The translations under genes and the position numbers were made by a program. Of a stretch of 64,000 nt of DNA, positions 8,294 to 17,317 are shown piece after piece. This DNA is from an uncultured Bacteroidales bacterium (lineage in GTDB: Bacteria; Bacteroidota; Bacteroidia; Bacteroidales; Bacteroidaceae). The stretch is taken from the NCBI GenBank assembly GCA_937916465.1, contig CALFTK010000030.1, positions 1-64,000 of the forward strand, read 5' to 3'. The notes beneath the pieces are model-generated. The model saw only the letters and a program-made list of their open reading frames with translations. It made no database searches and was not told the origin of the DNA. The first letter of the stretch is position 1. Every line of letters starts with the position of its first letter.

Positions 8294-9004
8294 ATGGCAA
8301 AATTTAAAAGAATACTGCTTAAACTTAGCGGTGAAAGCCTGATGGGCGAACAGAAATATGGCATAGACGAAAAACGATTAGCCGAATACGCCGCTCAGAT
8401 AAAAGAGATACACGACATGGGTGTAGAGATAGGTATAGTAATAGGAGGTGGCAATATCTTCCGCGGTTTGAAAGGTACAGGACGCGGTTTTGACCGTGTA
8501 AAAGGTGACCAGATGGGTATGTTGGCAACCGTAATCAATGGTTTGGGTTTAAGTTCTGCTCTTACATCGATAGATTGTCCTAATGTAGTGCTGACAGCTA
8601 TTCGCATGGAACCAATAGGCGAACTGTACAGCAAATGGAAAACCATTGAAGCTATGCAAAACGGAAAAATAGCCATATTGGTGGGTGGCACAGGCAATCC
8701 ATACTTTACTACCGATACAGGTTCATCGCTGCGTGGTATAGAGATAGAAGCCGATGTTATGCTGAAAGGAACCAGAGTAGATGGCGTTTATACTGCCGAC
8801 CCTGAAAAAGACCCTACAGCAGTTAAGTTTGATGAGATAACATTCGATGAAATCTATAACAAGAATCTTAAAGTTATGGACTTGACCGCAACTACAATGT
8901 GTAAAGAGAATAATCTGCCAATATATGTCTTCAATATGGATGTGGTAGGCAATCTAAAAAAAGTAATGGATGGTGAACCAATTGGAACTTTCGTACACAA
9001 CTAA
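8294..9004 (+). CDS. pyrH: UMP kinase
   Basis: A 236-residue amino-acid-kinase-family enzyme that phosphorylates UMP to UDP in pyrimidine nucleotide synthesis. Family segments in order: ILLKLSGESLMG, VIGGGNIFRG, GDQMGMLATVINGL, GGTGNPYFTTDTGSSLR, and VDGVYTADPEKDPTA. Length and start match the bacterial hexameric UMP kinases. In many bacteria pyrH neighbours frr, as here within a few genes. A strong inverted repeat lies 11 bases after the stop. Confidence 0.96.
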   Translation: MAKFKRILLKLSGESLMGEQKYGIDEKRLAEYAAQIKEIHDMGVEIGIVIGGGNIFRGLKGTGRGFDRVKGDQMGMLATVINGLGLSSALTSIDCPNVVLTAIRMEPIGELYSKWKTIEAMQNGKIAILVGGTGNPYFTTDTGSSLRGIEIEADVMLKGTRVDGVYTADPEKDPTAVKFDEITFDEIYNKNLKVMDLTATTMCKENNLPIYVFNMDVVGNLKKVMDGEPIGTFVHN

Positions 9005-9015
9005 CTATAAAAGAG

Positions 9016-9044
9016 ATGAGGAGGTTATTTTTTGACCTCCTCAT
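9016..9044. terminator. inverted repeat between convergent pyrH and DUF4834
   Basis: A 10-bp perfect stem (ATGAGGAGGT / ACCTCCTCAT) encloses a 9-base loop TATTTTTTG. It follows pyrH and covers the last codons and stop of the convergent DUF4834 gene. The T-run lies in the loop rather than after the stem, so factor-independent termination is only a possibility. Confidence 0.45.
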
Positions 9045-9252
9045 ATTCTACATATTCACCCTCATTGTCGTCGAATATCTTCTTTTTACGTTTCATGTTA
9101 TGTCTTATCTTGGGTTCACTCTGAGCACTATTCTTGTCCTTCCGTCTGAATAGAGACAAGACGGTAGATAAGACTGCCAGCAGGACATTTCTGAAAAATG
9201 TAAGGATGGCAAGAATGACAAAAAATGAAACAACAAATATCGTAATTAACAT
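9025..9252 (-). CDS. DUF4834 family small membrane protein
   Basis: A 75-residue protein with one N-terminal transmembrane helix (about residues 1-30, LITIFVVSFFVILAILTFF), a basic stretch (RRKDKN, MKRKKKIFDD) and the conserved acidic end GEYVEYEEV. This is the Bacteroidota DUF4834 pattern, found next to phospholipid genes. It lies downstream of pssA on the same strand. Its role is unknown. Confidence 0.85.
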   Translation of the reverse strand: MLITIFVVSFFVILAILTFFRNVLLAVLSTVLSLFRRKDKNSAQSEPKIRHNMKRKKKIFDDNEGEYVEYEEVKK

Positions 9253-9300
9253 ATAGCAGTAATCTTTTTAAAAAATATCAACAAAAACTATACCGAACTA

Positions 9301-9999
9301 CTATTTCTGTCCTTTTGTCAGCAGAGATAGAATAATGTACCAGCCTATAACTGCCGAAATGCCGGATATGCCAAGCAGAATCAGAATAATAGCCGATAGA
9401 ATCAGGAAGATATACCTTATTCTGTTCTCTTTCCAGTTCAGACTCTTGAACTTCAATGAAAACATAGGTATTTCGCTTATCATCAGATATGAAAATACAA
9501 CTATGAGAACAATTATAATCCAAGGTTTCTCTTCCAGTAGAACAGATTTGTTGTAGAACAGACCGCACCAGAATAGAGCATTAGCCGGCACCGGCAATCC
9601 TAAAAAGGATTCGCTTTGGCGGGTATCTGTATTGAATTTTGCCAAACGGATAGCAGAAAAGACAACAATAAGGAAACCAATTAGCGGAACTCCATAAAGC
9701 AGAATGGAAGAACCTGTACAGTAATTGCTGCTGCCCAACATAGAATAACACAATAACGAAGGGGCAAGTCCAAATGTAATCAGGTCAGCCAAAGAGTCCA
9801 ATTGTAAACCTAATGGTGAATAGGCTTTCAGAAGTCTGGCTGCAAAACCATCGCAAAAGTCGAAAGCTGCACCTATCATTACCCATAGTAAAGTAGAATG
9901 GGTGTCGCCTGCAAAAGCAGCCAAAACAGCCATACAACCCGATATCAGGTTACAGCAGGTAATGAAGTTTGGAATATGTTTGGTTATCTTATTACTCAT
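9301..9999 (-). CDS. pssA: CDP-diacylglycerol--serine O-phosphatidyltransferase
   Basis: A 232-residue integral membrane CDP-alcohol phosphatidyltransferase. The catalytic signature D-x2-D-G-x2-A-R-x8-G-x3-D-x3-D is complete: DFCDGFAARLLKAYSPLG followed by LQLDSLAD, at about residues 47-72. About six hydrophobic helices follow. It makes phosphatidylserine, which the product of the adjacent psd gene (12 bases upstream) decarboxylates to phosphatidylethanolamine. Confidence 0.94.
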   Translation of the reverse strand: MSNKITKHIPNFITCCNLISGCMAVLAAFAGDTHSTLLWVMIGAAFDFCDGFAARLLKAYSPLGLQLDSLADLITFGLAPSLLCYSMLGSSNYCTGSSILLYGVPLIGFLIVVFSAIRLAKFNTDTRQSESFLGLPVPANALFWCGLFYNKSVLLEEKPWIIIVLIVVFSYLMISEIPMFSLKFKSLNWKENRIRYIFLILSAIILILLGISGISAVIGWYIILSLLTKGQK

Positions 10000-10011
10000 T
10001 TCGGTTCAAAC

Positions 10012-10698
10012 TTAAGGAAGTTTTGCCAATATGGTGATATCTGCTTTGGTTTTTTGATTGATTTTAGCACAAATTAAGGAATTGACAGGTAGATATACGT
10101 CAACTCTTGATCCCAGTTTTATAAAACCTAAATGTTGGTTAATATGGCATTGGTCGCCCACTTTGGGATATGTCACTATTCTTCTGGCGCAAGCACCTGC
10201 TATTTGACGAACCATAACCTCTTCTCCTTCCGGAGTCTTTATTATAACCATGGAGCGTTCGTTCTCTGTGCTGGATTTGGCTTTATAGGCAGCATGAAAA
10301 TTACCTTTTTGGTGTTCTACCTTAGTAACCGTTCCGTTTACAGGAAACCAGTTGGCGTGAACACTGAAAATACTCATAAAGATAGATATTACAACTCTTC
10401 TGTCATTAAAGTATTCCATTTCATCAACCTCTTCTATTGCAACAATCTGCCCGTCTGCGGGTGCAACTACAACCTTATCTGTATCGTTCGATGGGAATGT
10501 TCTGTTAGGATTGCGGAAAAAATTTATAAGCAACATTAAGAATAGTAAGGATAGTATAGCAACCAATATTGAATACCAGCCGAATATTCCGGGCAAGAAG
10601 AGTACAACATCCAAAATCACGGACAAAATGAGAACAGTTGTCAGTGTGGTCTTTCCCTCTCGATTTATAGTGGTTATTTTTTTATTGTTTTCAGCCAT
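10012..10698 (-). CDS. psd: phosphatidylserine decarboxylase proenzyme
   Basis: A 228-residue enzyme with two N-terminal membrane helices (about 20-65). The pyruvoyl-forming self-cleavage site is the G-S pair in FIKLGSRVDVYLP near the C terminus. Other conserved segments are VVAPADGQIVAIEE (about 80) and SIFMSIFSVHANWFPVNG. It is the first gene of the psd-pssA-DUF4834 operon, with a consensus promoter 39 bases upstream of the start codon. Confidence 0.94.
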   Translation of the reverse strand: MAENNKKITTINREGKTTLTTVLILSVILDVVLFLPGIFGWYSILVAILSLLFLMLLINFFRNPNRTFPSNDTDKVVVAPADGQIVAIEEVDEMEYFNDRRVVISIFMSIFSVHANWFPVNGTVTKVEHQKGNFHAAYKAKSSTENERSMVIIKTPEGEEVMVRQIAGACARRIVTYPKVGDQCHINQHLGFIKLGSRVDVYLPVNSLICAKINQKTKADITILAKLP

Positions 10699-10736
10699 AA
10701 AAGCTTACCATTATAGTGTAAGTATAAAAATTCGTG

Positions 10737-10768
10737 CAAAGTTAACAGATTAAATTCAAAACAACAAA
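10737..10768 (-). promoter_or_regulatory. promoter of psd-pssA-DUF4834
   Basis: On the minus strand TTTG (10768-10765), a 20-base spacer and TAACTTTG (10744-10737) match the Bacteroides consensus exactly. The psd start codon lies at 10698. Confidence 0.75.
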
Positions 10769-10820
10769 TTGTAGGCTGCTATTATGTAATAGTTTTGCGT
10801 AAAAAGCTGATTTACAACAT

Positions 10821-10849
10821 AAAAAAGAAGAGGCCAAAAGACCTCTTCT
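10821..10849 (-). terminator. terminator of the carboxylesterase gene
   Basis: Read on the minus strand, an 8-bp stem AGAAGAGG / CCTCTTCT with an 8-base loop is followed by a run of T. It lies 22 bases after the stop codon at 10872. Confidence 0.8.
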
Positions 10850-10871
10850 CATATTCTTATGTAATATCAAT

Positions 10872-12305
10872 TTATCTGATAGGGTCACCCATCTCTGAAG
10901 CTTCTGCTTCTGCTTCATCCAGTTTGAAGAGCATGAAATCAGGAGTTGCTTTAGTGTATGGAGTCCATGCGCCACCATTGGCACCATTAGGATCGCCATA
11001 TTTTGCAAAGTTGGTCCAAGCGGTAAGCATAACTTCTGACAAATCCCAGTCACCCTGAACCCAAGGTCTCCAGCAGTGCTGCAATGATTTGAATACATAC
11101 CACAAATCGGATGAATGGAATGCTCCTCTTAGAACATTGTCGCGTCCGTCAGTTGGAAGAGGACGTGCAAATTCGTATGCGTATGCCTTGTCGCCTACAC
11201 TTTCGCGGTTCAAACAGAAATCGGCTATACCACCTGCCATATTACCCATATCGTTCATGGTGTAACCTATCATATAAGGTATATTAGGCAGTGTGTTGCT
11301 CAATGCAGCCTGATCAAAACTCTGAGTAGAAACATAACCGTCAATAATAGGAGAACCTGTCAAGCGAGCTGCACGGTTACCTGTAACCTGACTGTAGATA
11401 GTACCCACAGTGTACATCACTTCTGTAGAAGCTGCACGCATCTTGTCCAATGATGTCAAACCTGCCCAATCCAGAATCTCTTTAGCTTGAGCTTCAGCTC
11501 TTTCCAATGAATTGCTGCTCATTTCAGGACGTGAAATAGCACCTACAGGAGCGGTAGAAATACCACCACCACTCATAATTACAGCCTTGTTGAACAGACC
11601 CTTTGTAAGAGGTGATGCGCATAGAGTCTTGACACTTCCTGCACCTGCGCTCTGACCGAATATCATTACGTTTTCAGGGTCACCACCAAACTGTGCAATA
11701 TTCTTCTTAATCCATTTAAGAGATTCAATCTGGTCCAAAATACCATAGTTGCCCGATACGCCATTAGGACTCTCTGCAGAAAGTTCCGGGTGTGTAAGGA
11801 AACCAAATACGCCAAGACGATAGTTTATAGATACCAAAACAACATCTTTTGCAGCCCATTCCTGAGCGTCAAATTCAGGTTCTGAACCCCAACCTTCTCT
11901 GTAGCCGCCACCATGTATCCAAAGTGCAACAGGAAGCTTTTTGTCTGTCTGGCCGGGATATTTTGTCCATACATTCAGGTAGAGACAATCTTCGCTGTAT
12001 GGAGCCTCGTCGCCATAACCCCATTCAGTAGTGTAACCACCGGGATAGTGTACTGCCTGATAACCCGGATGTCCGAATCTATCTGCTATAAGCACGCCTT
12101 CCCAAGGAATAACCGGCTGTGGAGCCTTCCAACGTAGGTCTTTAATAGGAGGTGCTGCGTATGGAATGCCGCGATAAACATAGACACCTTCAATGTCTGC
12201 TTCAACACCCTGTACCTGTCCACCTTCTATAGTGAGGATAGGATTTTCTTTAGCGCAACCTATCAGTAGAATGGCGGTTGCCAATAATGAAACGATTTTC
12301 TTCAT
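10872..12305 (-). CDS. type B carboxylesterase family lipoprotein
   Basis: A 477-residue alpha/beta hydrolase of the cholinesterase/type B carboxylesterase family. It has a lipoprotein signal peptide with lipobox LIGC (Cys17). The oxyanion segment is WIHGGGYREG (about 128), the nucleophile elbow GQSAGAGSV (about 218) and the catalytic His probably in GAFHSSDLWY (about 390). The typical EDCLYLNVW motif precedes the active site. Substrate is unknown; family members hydrolyse carboxylic esters, and acetyl or feruloyl groups on polysaccharides are possible. It stands alone, with its own promoter and terminator, between the psd cluster and dnaE. Confidence 0.88.
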   Translation of the reverse strand: MKKIVSLLATAILLIGCAKENPILTIEGGQVQGVEADIEGVYVYRGIPYAAPPIKDLRWKAPQPVIPWEGVLIADRFGHPGYQAVHYPGGYTTEWGYGDEAPYSEDCLYLNVWTKYPGQTDKKLPVALWIHGGGYREGWGSEPEFDAQEWAAKDVVLVSINYRLGVFGFLTHPELSAESPNGVSGNYGILDQIESLKWIKKNIAQFGGDPENVMIFGQSAGAGSVKTLCASPLTKGLFNKAVIMSGGGISTAPVGAISRPEMSSNSLERAEAQAKEILDWAGLTSLDKMRAASTEVMYTVGTIYSQVTGNRAARLTGSPIIDGYVSTQSFDQAALSNTLPNIPYMIGYTMNDMGNMAGGIADFCLNRESVGDKAYAYEFARPLPTDGRDNVLRGAFHSSDLWYVFKSLQHCWRPWVQGDWDLSEVMLTAWTNFAKYGDPNGANGGAWTPYTKATPDFMLFKLDEAEAEASEMGDPIR

Positions 12306-12327
12306 AATAGTTAATTGTTAGTTACAA

Positions 12328-12358
12328 CAAAAGTAGGATTATTTTTTCAATAAGCAAT
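12328..12358 (-). promoter_or_regulatory. promoter of the carboxylesterase gene
   Basis: On the minus strand ATTG (12358-12355), a 19-base spacer and TACTTTTG (12335-12328), close to the Bacteroides consensus, 23 bases before the start codon. Confidence 0.6.
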
Positions 12359-12462
12359 TAGAAGTTGTTTAAATTTTATTTTGGAATTGCAACAAACCGC
12401 TAATAAATAAAACTTAAAAAACAGCCTATTAGAAATTGTTGAAAACTTTTTGTTCAAATTAA

Positions 12463-12494
12463 CTTGTAGAGTTCTATTATCGGAAGTAACTTTA
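12463..12494 (+). promoter_or_regulatory. probable promoter of dnaE
   Basis: CTTG (12463-12466), a 20-base spacer and TAACTTTA (12487-12494) resemble the Bacteroides consensus with one mismatch per box. The dnaE start is 28 bases downstream. Confidence 0.5.
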
Positions 12495-12521
12495 TGAACT
12501 TTTTCAGAAATACTAAATATT

Positions 12522-15500
12522 ATGCAGGACTTTGTTCATCTACACGTACATACACAGTATTCACTTCTTGATGGTCAGACAAACATTAAGAAGATGATAG
12601 ACAAGGCAGTAGCCGACGGCATGCGCGGTGTTGCCATTACCGACCATGGCAGTATGATGGGTGTAAAGGAGTTTATGAACACCTGCGGCAAGAAGAATAA
12701 GGAACTGAAAGAGAAAGGCGAACACATAAAGCCCATAATAGGTTGCGAAGTCTATGTAGCGCCACGAAAAAAAGAACAGAAAGAGGGTAAACAGGATTCT
12801 GCCAACTACCACCTTGTTCTGTTGGCCAAAAACAATAAAGGTTATCACAACCTTGTAAAAATAGTATCACGTGCCTGGACCGACGGTTTCTATTCGCATG
12901 CCAGAACAGACCGATTCGATTTGGAAAAGTTTCATGAAGGATTAATATGCTGTTCAGCCTGTTTGGGTGGCGAATTGCCAAAACTCATAACATCGGGTAG
13001 GGTAGATGAAGCAGAACAGGTAGCCTTGTGGTATAAAAATCTTTTTGGCGATGACTACTATATAGAACTGCAACGTCATAAAGCAACAGCATTAAAGGCC
13101 AATCACGAAACATATCAAATTCAGCAACAGGTAAATCAGGAATTGATACGCATAGCCAGGAAACTGGATATAAAGATAATATGTACCAACGATGTCCATT
13201 TTCTTGACGAAGAGAATGCCGATGCTCACGAACTGCTTATCTGTCTATCTACAGGACGCGATCCCGATGACCCAAACCTGATGCGCTATTCAAAACAGGA
13301 GTGGTTCAAAACCCGTCAGGAGATGGCCGAAGCATTTGCCGATATACCGGAAGCGTTGGACAACACCATAGAGATACTTGACAAAATAGAAGAGTATTCA
13401 ATAGACCATGCTCCAATTATGCCAAACTTCCCTATACCGGAAGAATTTGGAACTGAACAGAGCTATAGAGAAAAGTTTACTGATGAAGATATCTTCAACG
13501 AATTCACCCGCGACGAACACGGCAATGTAGTAATGTCGGAAGAAGATGCAAAGAAGAAAATTGATAAACTAGGAGGCTGCGATAAACTGTACAGAATAAA
13601 GTTGGAAGCCGATTATCTGAAGGAACTCACGTTGATAGGTGCAAAAAAACGATATGGTAATCCTGTGCCCGAATCGGTCATGGAACAGATTGTGTTTGAA
13701 CTGCATATTATGAAAACCATGGGTTTCCCGGGCTATTTCCTTATAGTGCAGGACTTTATCAATGCTGCCCGTACCGAACTGGATGTTTCGGTAGGACCCG
13801 GACGTGGTTCGGCAGCAGGTTCTGTAGTAGCATACTGTTTGGGAATTACCCAGATAGACCCCATAAAATATGACCTTCTGTTTGAACGTTTTTTGAACCC
13901 GGACCGTATATCATTACCTGATATCGATGTGGATTTCGATGAAGATGGTCGTGCCAGAGTATTGCAGTGGGTAACCGAAAAATATGGTGAAGAGAAGGTG
14001 GCTCATATCATAACCTACGGCACCATGGCTACCAAGATGGCGCTTAAAGATGTAGCCAGAGTGTTGCGTGTGCCATTGAATGTGGCCAACGACCTGTGTA
14101 AAGCTATACCGGACAGACTTCCCGATTTGCCCGATGGAAAGGCCAGAAAGATGAATCTGTCTAACGTCCTGGATTGTGTACCGGAACTGCAACAGGCGGC
14201 AGTATCAACCGACGAACGTCTGCGTATGACCGTCCAGTATGCAAAAATGCTGGAAGGTAATGTTCGCAATACTGGTGTTCATGCTTGCGGAACAATTATC
14301 TGCCGTGACGATATAACCGATTGGGTACCGGTATCGACTGCTACCGATAAAACCACTAAAGAGCGTCAGATAGTAACCCAATACGAAGGAAGCGTTATTG
14401 AAGATACCGGTCTTATAAAGATGGACTTTTTGGGGCTAAAGACTCTCTCCATTATCAAAGAGGCGGTAGAAAACGTAAAACGCAGCCTCAATATAGATGT
14501 AGATATAGACAATATTCCTATAGATGACCCAAAGACCTTCCAACTGTATTGCGAAGGAAAAACCATTGGAACATTCCAGTTTGAATCGCCGGGTATGCAG
14601 AAATATCTGCGCGAACTGCAGCCCGGAGTATTTGAAGATTTGATAGCAATGAATGCTCTCTACAGACCGGGACCAATGGACTATATCCCCGATTTCATCG
14701 ATAGAAAATTGGGTAAGAAGCCTATTGAATATGATATTCCCGTAATGGAGAAATATCTTAAAGATACCTATGGGATTACAGTCTATCAGGAGCAGGTCAT
14801 GCTACTTTCCCGTCTGCTTGCCAACTTTACTCGTGGTGAAAGCGATACTTTGCGTAAAGCTATGGGTAAAAAGATACGTTCCAAACTGGACGAACTGAAA
14901 CCAAAATTTATTAGCGGTGGTAAAGCCAACGGACACGATCCCAAAGTTCTGGAAAAGATATGGGCAGACTGGGAAAAATTTGCATCGTATGCGTTTAACA
15001 AAAGTCATGCAACCTGCTATTCGTGGGTGGCATACCAGACTGCATATCTGAAAGCCAACTATCCACCGCAGTATATGGCAGCCACGTTGAGCCGTAACCT
15101 GTCAGACATTACAGACATAACCAAACTGATGAGCGAATGTAAGGCTATGGGCATACACGTTCTTGGACCCGATGTGAATGAAAGCGAACGCAAATTCAGT
15201 GTAAACGCACAGGGAAACATCCGTTTTGGTTTGGCGGCTATTAAGGGAGTAGGCGACAATGCCGTGCAGAGCATAATAAAAGAGCGTGAAAACAACGGAC
15301 CATTTAAAGGAATATTTGATTTTGTACAGCGCGTCAACCTAAGTGCATGCAACAAGAAGAATATTGAATTCCTGGCATTGGCAGGAGCTTTCGATTCGTT
15401 CCCGGAAATTACCAGAGAACAGATAATGGCTCCTATCAGCACAAACGAAACATTTGCCGATGTGCTGGTTCGATATGGTAACAAATACCAAACCGATAAA

Positions 15501-16232
15501 AGCGAACGACAAAATTCACTCTTTGGCGATTTTGGCGATGATATAGTGCTGGTAACTCCAAAAATAGTTGATGCTCCGCAGTGGAATACGCTTACAAAAC
15601 TTAACTATGAAAGAGAGAGAGTAGGTATATATATATCGGGGCACCCTTTAGATGAATACAAGGTAATAATAAATCACGTATGCAACACCAAACTATCTGC
15701 ATTGAAGAATGACAGAAATTCTTTAAAAAACCAGGAGATAATAGTTGCAGGCGTGGTAACCGCCCGACGCGAAGGTATGACCAGCAAGTCCAAAAAGTGC
15801 GGATTTGCCACCATAGAAGACTTCACAGAATCGGGCGAACTGGCTCTGTTTGGTGAACAGTGGCTAAAGTGGGAATATCTGCTTAAAGAGGGTAACTTTG
15901 TTTTGGTCAGGGCAACCGGCAAACCCAGAAAGTACAATGAAAATATTGTAGATATAGAGATTAATTCTGTATCTCTGTTGCAAGATGTAAAAGACAACAT
16001 AATAGAGAATATTACCATAACGGTACCGTTGACCGAAGTGGATGGATTGTTTGTAGATGAACTTGATAATCTGCTGTTAAAGGAGGGAAATACAAATCTT
16101 CTGATTAATATTGTCGATTATGTTAGCAAAGAAACGGTCAATTTAGTATCTTCGTCACGTAAAATATCAGTGACTGACGAATTGATAGATTACTTGGAGA
16201 ATAAAGATGGTATAATGTTTAAGATTAATTAA
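12522..16232 (+). CDS. dnaE: DNA polymerase III subunit alpha
   Basis: The 1236-residue replicative polymerase catalytic subunit. An N-terminal PHP domain starts with HLHVHTQYSLLDG and AITDHGSMMG. The polymerase palm carries GPGRGSAAGS (about 427) and the catalytic acidic motif PDIDVDFDEDGR (about 465). A helix-hairpin-helix region and an OB-fold domain (about 1060-1150, VAGVVTARREGMTSKSKKCG) follow. The length is normal for DnaE1 and no frameshift is seen. trxA follows after 10 bases. Confidence 0.97.
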   Translation: MQDFVHLHVHTQYSLLDGQTNIKKMIDKAVADGMRGVAITDHGSMMGVKEFMNTCGKKNKELKEKGEHIKPIIGCEVYVAPRKKEQKEGKQDSANYHLVLLAKNNKGYHNLVKIVSRAWTDGFYSHARTDRFDLEKFHEGLICCSACLGGELPKLITSGRVDEAEQVALWYKNLFGDDYYIELQRHKATALKANHETYQIQQQVNQELIRIARKLDIKIICTNDVHFLDEENADAHELLICLSTGRDPDDPNLMRYSKQEWFKTRQEMAEAFADIPEALDNTIEILDKIEEYSIDHAPIMPNFPIPEEFGTEQSYREKFTDEDIFNEFTRDEHGNVVMSEEDAKKKIDKLGGCDKLYRIKLEADYLKELTLIGAKKRYGNPVPESVMEQIVFELHIMKTMGFPGYFLIVQDFINAARTELDVSVGPGRGSAAGSVVAYCLGITQIDPIKYDLLFERFLNPDRISLPDIDVDFDEDGRARVLQWVTEKYGEEKVAHIITYGTMATKMALKDVARVLRVPLNVANDLCKAIPDRLPDLPDGKARKMNLSNVLDCVPELQQAAVSTDERLRMTVQYAKMLEGNVRNTGVHACGTIICRDDITDWVPVSTATDKTTKERQIVTQYEGSVIEDTGLIKMDFLGLKTLSIIKEAVENVKRSLNIDVDIDNIPIDDPKTFQLYCEGKTIGTFQFESPGMQKYLRELQPGVFEDLIAMNALYRPGPMDYIPDFIDRKLGKKPIEYDIPVMEKYLKDTYGITVYQEQVMLLSRLLANFTRGESDTLRKAMGKKIRSKLDELKPKFISGGKANGHDPKVLEKIWADWEKFASYAFNKSHATCYSWVAYQTAYLKANYPPQYMAATLSRNLSDITDITKLMSECKAMGIHVLGPDVNESERKFSVNAQGNIRFGLAAIKGVGDNAVQSIIKERENNGPFKGIFDFVQRVNLSACNKKNIEFLALAGAFDSFPEITREQIMAPISTNETFADVLVRYGNKYQTDKSERQNSLFGDFGDDIVLVTPKIVDAPQWNTLTKLNYERERVGIYISGHPLDEYKVIINHVCNTKLSALKNDRNSLKNQEIIVAGVVTARREGMTSKSKKCGFATIEDFTESGELALFGEQWLKWEYLLKEGNFVLVRATGKPRKYNENIVDIEINSVSLLQDVKDNIIENITITVPLTEVDGLFVDELDNLLLKEGNTNLLINIVDYVSKETVNLVSSSRKISVTDELIDYLENKDGIMFKIN

Positions 16233-16242
16233 AAGTATAACT

Positions 16243-16557
16243 ATGGCATTAGAAATTACAGATCAGAATTTTGAATCTTTGGTTGCCGAAGGAAAACCTA
16301 TGGTTATTGATTTCTGGGCAACATGGTGTGGTCCTTGCAAACGTTTAGGTCCAACAATAGAAGAACTTGCAGCCGAATACGAAGGAAAGGTTGTAATAGG
16401 AAAGTGTGACATTGAAGATAATGTCGATTTGACAGAAAAATTTGGAATAATGAGCGTTCCAACTGTTGTGTTCCTGAAGGGTGGAGTAGAGATAAACCGC
16501 CAGGTAGGTGTTGCAAACAAGGCTTTTTATGCCGATGCAATTAACTCAATGCTTTAA
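16243..16557 (+). CDS. trxA: thioredoxin
   Basis: A 104-residue classical thioredoxin that reduces protein disulfides in the cytoplasm. The active site WATWCGPCK is at about residues 25-33 and the cis-proline loop at MSVPTVVFLKGG (about 70). No signal peptide. It lies between dnaE and the acidic 107-residue gene with gaps of 10 and 3 bases, so all three are probably cotranscribed. Confidence 0.96.
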   Translation: MALEITDQNFESLVAEGKPMVIDFWATWCGPCKRLGPTIEELAAEYEGKVVIGKCDIEDNVDLTEKFGIMSVPTVVFLKGGVEINRQVGVANKAFYADAINSML

Positions 16558-16560
16558 ACT

Positions 16561-16884
16561 ATGATAAACGACGAATATATCAATGAAGATATTGACGACG
16601 AAAAGACAGTCGAATATATCAAGAACGCTCTGCCGGTAGAATTGAAAGAGAAATATTCGGATGACACCTTATATTATATATTGGATGTTATAAACGACTA
16701 TTTCACCACCAGTGGAGTGCTGGATCAGGAGGCCGACGAAGACGGTTTTGTAGATATTGACAACGATGCACTTGTTGATTATATCATTAAAGAGGCCAAA
16801 CGCGACGAAATAGGCAATTTCCCTGCCGAAGAGATATTGCTAATAGTGGAAGCCGAAGCCGATTACGTGGACTCTCTGGAATAA
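16561..16884 (+). CDS. small acidic protein of unknown function, downstream of trxA
   Basis: A 107-residue, strongly acidic soluble protein (for example NEDIDDEKTVEYIKNALP near the start and IVEAEADYVDSLE at the end). It appears fully helical, with no signal peptide or cysteines. It begins 3 bases after the trxA stop and ends 1 base before the convergent tsaE stop. I do not recognise a named domain. The tight spacing argues that it is a real gene of the trxA transcript. Confidence 0.7.
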   Translation: MINDEYINEDIDDEKTVEYIKNALPVELKEKYSDDTLYYILDVINDYFTTSGVLDQEADEDGFVDIDNDALVDYIIKEAKRDEIGNFPAEEILLIVEAEADYVDSLE

Positions 16885-16885
16885 A

Positions 16886-17308
16886 TCAATCGTTGATAGT
16901 TATTATACGTTCTCCATCGTTGTTCTCTTCGATGGAGATCTTTTTTGTATCTTCAGGTAGCAGTTCTTCTATCAGTTCGGGCCATTCAATAAAACATAAA
17001 GCACCACTGTAGAAATAGTCTTCGTATCCTAAATCATAAACCTCTTCCACCTTTTTGATGCGGTAAAAGTCAAAGTGGTATATCAGTTCGGCAGTAGTTT
17101 CAGAACGATATTCGTTCACTATGGCAAAAGTGGGTGAATTCACCTCGTCTTCTACACCTAATGCTTTGCATAATGCTTTGATAAACGTAGTTTTACCTGC
17201 GCCCATCTTTCCATAAAACGCAAAAATAGTGTCATCGCCCATCAGGTTGATAAACTCTTTTGCTACCTCTTCAATACTGTCTAACGATGTTATTTTTAAA
17301 CTTTTCAT
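16886..17308 (-). CDS. tsaE: tRNA threonylcarbamoyladenosine biosynthesis ATPase TsaE
   Basis: A 140-residue P-loop ATPase of the TsaB/TsaD/TsaE complex that installs t6A37 in tRNAs. Walker A is GKMGAGKTTFIKAL (about 33); later family motifs are VNSPTFAIVNEY (about 57), HFDFYRI (about 78) and FIEWPELIEELLP (about 107). It is the last gene of the minus-strand operon, 9 bases after porX. Confidence 0.93.
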   Translation of the reverse strand: MKSLKITSLDSIEEVAKEFINLMGDDTIFAFYGKMGAGKTTFIKALCKALGVEDEVNSPTFAIVNEYRSETTAELIYHFDFYRIKKVEEVYDLGYEDYFYSGALCFIEWPELIEELLPEDTKKISIEENNDGERIITIND

Positions 17309-17317
17309 AAGTTGAAT

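Noticed and set aside
9278..9568. 96-codon minus-strand frame overlapping pssA
   Set aside because: It overlaps the C-terminal part of pssA in another frame and has no recognisable features.
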